Shown: positions 59,660 through 64,000 of the stretch, one piece after another
Numbering within the stretch: the stretch's first letter is position 1
Layout: each line of letters opens with the position of its first letter
Source of the DNA: Candidatus Pantoea bituminis
Lineage (GTDB): Bacteria; Pseudomonadota; Gammaproteobacteria; Enterobacterales; Enterobacteriaceae
Direction of reading: 5' to 3'
NCBI RefSeq assembly: GCF_018842675.1
Contig: NZ_JAGTWO010000004.1
Coordinates: 1,054,001 to 1,118,000, forward strand
Length of the DNA: 64,000 nt
The notes under the pieces: model-generated
The model's database searches: none
Told to the model about the DNA's origin: nothing
Seen by the model: the letters and a program-made list of their open reading frames with translations, nothing else
Translations under genes and position numbers: made by a program

Positions 59660-62382
59660 ATGGCTACAATCCATGTAGACGGTAAAGAGTATGATGTGAA
59701 CGGAGCGGACAACCTGTTGCAGGCTTGTCTCTCTCTGGGCCTTGATATTCCTTATTTTTGCTGGCACCCGGCGCTGGGAAGCGTGGGCGCCTGCCGCCAA
59801 TGTGCGGTGAAGCAATTCCAGAATGCCGAAGATACCCGCGGCCGCCTTGTCATGTCCTGCATGACACCGGCTTCTGACGGCACCTTTATTTCTATCGACG
59901 ATGGCGAAGCCAAAGAATTCCGTGAAAGCGTGGTTGAGTGGTTGATGACCAACCACCCGCACGATTGTCCGGTATGTGAAGAGGGCGGTAACTGCCACCT
60001 TCAGGACATGACCGTGATGACCGGCCATAGCTTCCGTCGCTACCGCTTCACCAAACGTACCCATCGCAATCAGGATCTCGGCCCCTTCATTTCTCATGAG
60101 ATGAACCGCTGTATTGCCTGTTATCGCTGCGTGCGTTACTACAAAGATTATGCGGATGGCACCGACCTCGGTGTGTACGGCGCACATGACAATGTCTATT
60201 TCGGTCGCCCGGAAGATGGCACGCTGGAAAGCGAATTCTCCGGTAACCTGGTCGAGATCTGTCCGACCGGCGTGTTCACCGATAAAACGCATTCAGAACG
60301 CTATAACCGTAAATGGGACATGCAGTTCGCGCCTAGCATCTGCCAACAATGCAGCGTCGGCTGTAACACCAGCCCTGGCGAGCGTTACGGTGAATTACGT
60401 CGTATTGAAAACCGCTATAACGGTACGGTAAACCACTACTTCCTGTGTGACCGTGGCCGTTTTGGTTATGGCTACGTCAATCTCAAAGATCGCCCACGTC
60501 ATCCTGTCCTGTTACGTGGCAATGATTGGGTCACGCTCAATGCTGAGCAAGCGGTCAACGCGGGTGCTGACGTATTACGCCAGGCGAAGAAAGTGATCGG
60601 CATCGGTTCACCACGCGCAAGCGTCGAAAGCAACTTTGCGCTGCGCGAACTGGTGGGTGCTGAAAACTTCTCTACCGGCATGCCAGCAGGTGAGCAAGAA
60701 CGTCTTGAACTGATGCTGAAAGTATTGCGTGAAGGCGGAATCTACACGCCAGCGCTGCGCGAAATAGAAAGCTATGATGCCGTGCTGGTGTTGGGTGAAG
60801 ATCTGACCCAAGTCGGTGCTCGCGTTGCGCTTTCTGTGCGTCAGGCGGTAAAAGGCAAAGCGCGTGATATGGCCGCAGCACAGAAAGTTGCTGATTGGCA
60901 AATCGCCGCCATTTTGAATATCGGTCAACACGCTAAGCATCCGCTGTTCGTGACTAACGTTGACGAAACTCGCCTTGATGATATTGCGGCGTGGAGTTAT
61001 CGCGCGCCGGTTGAAGATCAGGCGCGTTTAGGCTTCGCAATTGCCAATGCGCTGGATGAAACCGCGCCAGTGGTCAGCGATTTTGACAAGAGCCTGAACG
61101 GTAAACTGGATGTTGTCGTGCAGGCATTGGCTGGCGCGAAAAAACCGCTGATTATTTCGGGCACCCATTCAGGCAGCACCGCAATGATTGAAGCCGCTGC
61201 CAACGTCGCTAAAGCGTTGAAAGCGCGCGGCGCCGATGTTGGCATTACCTTGCTGGCTGGACATGCGAACAGCATGGGACTGGGCTTGATGGGCGGTCAG
61301 ACGCTGGACAGTGCGCTGGAACAGCTGCGTAATGGTGAAGCTGATACGCTGGTCGTGCTGGAAAACGATCTCTATCGCCATGCGCCTAAAGCGCTGGTGG
61401 ATAATGCTTTGTCCAACGCAACCAACGTCATCGTGGTCGATCATCAACGTACAGCAACGCTGGAAAAAGCGGGTTTAGTTTTCTCTACCGCGAGCTTTGC
61501 TGAAAGTGATGGCACCTCGATCAACCATGAAGGTCGCGCTCAACGCTTCTTCCAGGTTTACGATCCGGCCTACTACGACAATAGCATCGTGATGCTGGAA
61601 AGCTGGCGCTGGCTGCACTCGCTGCATAGCACACTGGAAAGCCGCCGCGTTGACTGGACCCAATTAGATCACGTCATTGATGCAGTAGTGGCCAAGCTGC
61701 CGCAGCTGAAAGGCATTAAAGATGCGGCACCTGATGCGAGCTTCCGTATTCGTGGTCAGAAACTGGCTCGTTCTCCGCACCGCTCAAGTGGACGTACTGC
61801 TGCACGCGCCAATATTAACGTGCATGAACCACGTCAGCCGCAAGACAAAGACTCTATGTTTGCCTTCTCTATGGAAGGGAATAACCAGCCATCAGCCGCA
61901 CGCTCGCAGATTCCCTTTGCCTGGGCGCCGGGTTGGAACTCACCGCAGGCGTGGAACAAGTTCCAGGCTGAAGTGGGGGCAAATTGCGTAATGGCGATCC
62001 AGGTGTACGTCTGTTTGAAGCCAGCGAAGCGCAATTGCCGTGGTTCAGTACGGTGCCTGCTTCCTTCGTAAGCAATGATGGATGGCGTGTTGCGCCTTAC
62101 TATCAACTGTTCGGTAGCGAAGAGATGTCACAGCGTTCGCCAACCTTCCAGAAGCGGATGTCACAGCCGATGCTGGTGATTAACCCGGACGATGCAGCGA
62201 AACTGGGCGTGAACAATGGCGCAGCCGTTGAGTTCACCTGTTTCGGCGAAACACTGCGTCTGCCGGTACGTTTTTCAACCGCGCTGCAAGCAGGGCAGGT
62301 GGGTCTGCCGCTGGGTATGCCGGGCGTTCCGCCATTCCTGGCAAACGGCCAAATTGACAAACTGCAGGAGGCGGCGCAATGA
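59660..62382 (+). pseudogene. nuoG: NADH-quinone oxidoreductase subunit G, frameshifted as read
   Basis: Large 75-kDa-type subunit, 907 aa after repair (E. coli about 908). ATG at 59660 (GGAAG about 10 bp upstream) starts [16 protein letters not shown] 59651 is too close to the SD. N1b: [19 protein letters not shown]5/N4: [34 protein letters not shown]7: [11 protein letters not shown]. The frame breaks at the G5 run 61975-61979 after FQAEV; G6 continues [20 protein letters not shown] to DKLQEAAQ. The end overlaps nuoH by 4 bp. Confidence 0.93.
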
Positions 62383-63356
62383 GCTGGTTAACACCGGACG
62401 TTATCGACATTCTGCTGGCCATCGTGAAAGCCGTAGTGATTTTGCTGGTGGTGGTGGCCTGTGGCGCGTTTATGAGTTTTGCCGAGCGTCGTTTGCTCGG
62501 CTTGTTCCAGAACCGTTACGGACCTAACCGTGTCGGCTGGGGCGGCTCGCTCCAGCTGGTGGCGGACATGATCAAAATGTTCTTTAAAGAGGACTGGGTC
62601 CCGCCGTTTACCGATCGCTTCATCTTTACTCTGGCACCGGTTATCGCCTTCGTTTCGCTGTTGTTAGCGTTTGCGATTGTGCCGGTTTCGCCGACCTGGA
62701 TGGTGACAGACCTGAATATTGGTCTGCTGTTTTTCCTGATGATGGCGGGACTTGCGGTTTACGCCGTGCTGTTCGCAGGTTGGTCGAGTAACAACAAATA
62801 CTCATTGCTTGGTGCCATGCGTGCCTCTGCGCAAACGCTGAGTTACGAAGTGTTCCTTGGCCTGTCGCTGATGGGCGTGGTTGCGCAAGCGGGTTCATTC
62901 AACATGAATGACATCGTTAATAGCCAAACCCATCTCTGGAACATCATTCCACAGTTCTTCGGCTTCCTGACCTTTTGTATTGCGGGCGTTGCGGTATGTC
63001 ACCGTCATCCATTTGACCAACCCGAAGCAGAGCAAGAGCTGGCCGATGGTTATCACATTGAATACGCCGGGATGAAGTTTGGTCTGTTCTTCGTCGGCGA
63101 ATACGTTGCGATTACCACGGTATCGGCGCTGATCGTTACGCTGTTCTTTGGTGGATGGCATGGACCTTTCCTGCCGCCGTTCATCTGGTTCGCCTTGAAA
63201 ACGGCGTTCTTCATGATGATGTTCATCCTGATACGTGCTGCGCTTCCGCGTCCACGCTATGACCAGGTGCTGTCGTTCGGCTGGAAAGTGTGTCTGCCGT
63301 TGACGCTGTTGAACCTGCTGGCGACCGCCGCAGTGATTCTCTACACAGCGCAGTAA
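62379..63356 (+). CDS. nuoH: NADH-quinone oxidoreductase subunit H
   Basis: Membrane subunit next to NuoB/D at the quinone site, 325 aa with about eight helices. Conserved [20 protein letters not shown] (first cytoplasmic loop), [32 protein letters not shown] and the acidic loop [20 protein letters not shown]. Overlaps the nuoG stop by 4 bp. 11 bp before nuoI. Confidence 0.97.
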   Translation: MSWLTPDVIDILLAIVKAVVILLVVVACGAFMSFAERRLLGLFQNRYGPNRVGWGGSLQLVADMIKMFFKEDWVPPFTDRFIFTLAPVIAFVSLLLAFAIVPVSPTWMVTDLNIGLLFFLMMAGLAVYAVLFAGWSSNNKYSLLGAMRASAQTLSYEVFLGLSLMGVVAQAGSFNMNDIVNSQTHLWNIIPQFFGFLTFCIAGVAVCHRHPFDQPEAEQELADGYHIEYAGMKFGLFFVGEYVAITTVSALIVTLFFGGWHGPFLPPFIWFALKTAFFMMMFILIRAALPRPRYDQVLSFGWKVCLPLTLLNLLATAAVILYTAQ

Positions 63357-63367
63357 GGGGTTAACAA

Positions 63368-63910
63368 ATGACTTTAAAAGATATTGTCGTTGGCTTCGGC
63401 ACGACAGTTCGCAGTATCTGGATGATAGGCATGCATGCCTTCGCCAAACGCGAAACGCAAATGTACCCGGAAGAGCCGGTTTATCTGCCACCCCGTTATC
63501 GCGGTCGTATCGTGTTAACGCGCGATCCAGACGGTGAAGAGCGTTGCGTTGCCTGTAACCTGTGTGCAGTAGCCTGTCCGGTAGGCTGTATTTCATTACA
63601 GAAAGCGGAAACCAAAGACGGTCGTTGGTATCCAGAGTTTTTCCGCATCAACTTCTCACGCTGCATTTTTTGTGGCCTGTGTGAAGAAGCTTGTCCGACA
63701 ACAGCGATTCAGCTGACGCCGGATTTCGAACTCGGCGAGTTTAAACGTCAGGATCTGGTGTACGAGAAAAACGATCTGCTGATCTCTGGGCCGGGTAAAT
63801 ATCCGGAGTACAACTTCTACCGCATGGCGGGTATGGCGATTGACGGTAAAGATAAAGGTGAAGCTGAAAATGAAGCTAAGCCTATCGACGTCAAAGGCTT
63901 ATTACCTTAA
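63368..63910 (+). CDS. nuoI: NADH-quinone oxidoreductase subunit I
   Basis: Carries two [4Fe-4S] clusters (N6a, N6b). 180 aa. Two ferredoxin motifs, [15 protein letters not shown] and [13 protein letters not shown], follow an N-terminal amphipathic segment and [23 protein letters not shown] at 63368 after GGGGTTAACAA. 10 bp before nuoJ. Confidence 0.97.
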   Translation: MTLKDIVVGFGTTVRSIWMIGMHAFAKRETQMYPEEPVYLPPRYRGRIVLTRDPDGEERCVACNLCAVACPVGCISLQKAETKDGRWYPEFFRINFSRCIFCGLCEEACPTTAIQLTPDFELGEFKRQDLVYEKNDLLISGPGKYPEYNFYRMAGMAIDGKDKGEAENEAKPIDVKGLLP

Positions 63911-63920
63911 GGAGCGAGGC

Positions 63921-64000
63921 ATGGAATTTGCGTTTTATCTTTGCGGACTGGTGGCGGTGCTAACGACATTGCGCGTTATTACTCACACTAATCCGGTACA
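63921..64000 (+). CDS. nuoJ: NADH-quinone oxidoreductase subunit J, N-terminal part
   Basis: Cut by the window end. The visible 26 codons read MEFAFYLCGLVAVLTTLRVI followed by THTNPV, matching the start of E. coli NuoJ, with the first membrane helix. The ATG is preceded by AAGGAGCGAGGC. Confidence 0.93.
   Translation, partial: MEFAFYLCGLVAVLTTLRVITHTNPV

Noticed and set aside
59618-60292. 224-codon minus-strand frame opposite nuoG
   Set aside because: Lies fully against a highly conserved nuoG region and has no upstream signals; a shadow frame due to codon bias.
62895-63596. 233-codon minus-strand frame opposite nuoH/nuoI
   Set aside because: Spans two well-supported genes on the other strand; Arg/Gln-rich composition typical of antisense shadow frames.

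Overview
The window is a chromosomal backbone segment of a gamma-proteobacterium of the order Enterobacterales. Gene order (mlaA, fadL, yfcZ, fadIJ, sixA, smrB, prmB-aroC-mepA-yfcA-epmC-yfcL, mnmC/fabB, yfcJ, flk, pdxB-usg-truA-dedA, accD, folC-dedD, cvpA-purF-ubiX, hisJQMP, yfcH/yfcF/yfcD, pta-ackA, yfbVU, yfbT, yfbR, alaA, lrhA, nuo) follows the Escherichia coli fadL-to-nuo interval. Protein divergence and lineage-specific insertions fit an Erwiniaceae member (Pantoea/Erwinia-like); that family-level placement is inference.

Layout. 1-6.7 kb: end of mlaA, then fatty-acid uptake and anaerobic beta-oxidation (fadL, fadI, fadJ) with FadR-like operators, and sixA. 6.7-14.1 kb: smrB, the prmB/aroC/mepA/yfcA/epmC/yfcL run and mnmC. 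14.2-19.8 kb: fabB with adjacent FadR and FabR sites, the MFS gene yfcJ, an inserted MocR-type regulator divergent from a rhodanese-like protein, and flk. 19.9-26.8 kb: accessory block with a tripartite tricarboxylate transporter (tctCBA) divergent from its two-component system (tctDE), and an EamA exporter divergent from an AraC regulator. 26.9-36.8 kb: pdxB to ubiX housekeeping genes, including a PurR box before cvpA-purF. 37.1-40.2 kb: basic amino-acid ABC transporter with NtrC-like and sigma54-like promoter elements. 40.5-52.1 kb: yfcH, yfcF, yfcD, a PuuE-like GABA transaminase, pta-ackA, yfbV/U/T/R, alaA. 53.1-64 kb: lrhA with a long leader, then nuoA to the start of nuoJ.

The most striking global feature is technical or evolutionary. 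Thirteen conserved genes (epmC, mnmC, yfcJ, the MocR gene, tctB, the AraC gene, truA, cvpA, ubiX, hisJ/argT, hisM, nuoE, nuoG) are each broken by one or two frameshifts. All fifteen events are repaired by adding exactly one base, and nearly all lie in a homopolymer run. This pattern points to systematic homopolymer undercalling in the assembly rather than gene decay, so these genes are probably intact in the organism.

I found no CRISPR array, insertion sequence, prophage, tRNA or rRNA, and no clear undescribed multi-gene system. The best leads are regulatory: an 11-bp-period direct repeat between tctC and tctD, repeated TGTCCGG-type half-sites between the EamA and AraC genes, a long inverted repeat before nuoA, a palindrome over the lrhA promoter with a structured leader, and the MocR/rhodanese pair.
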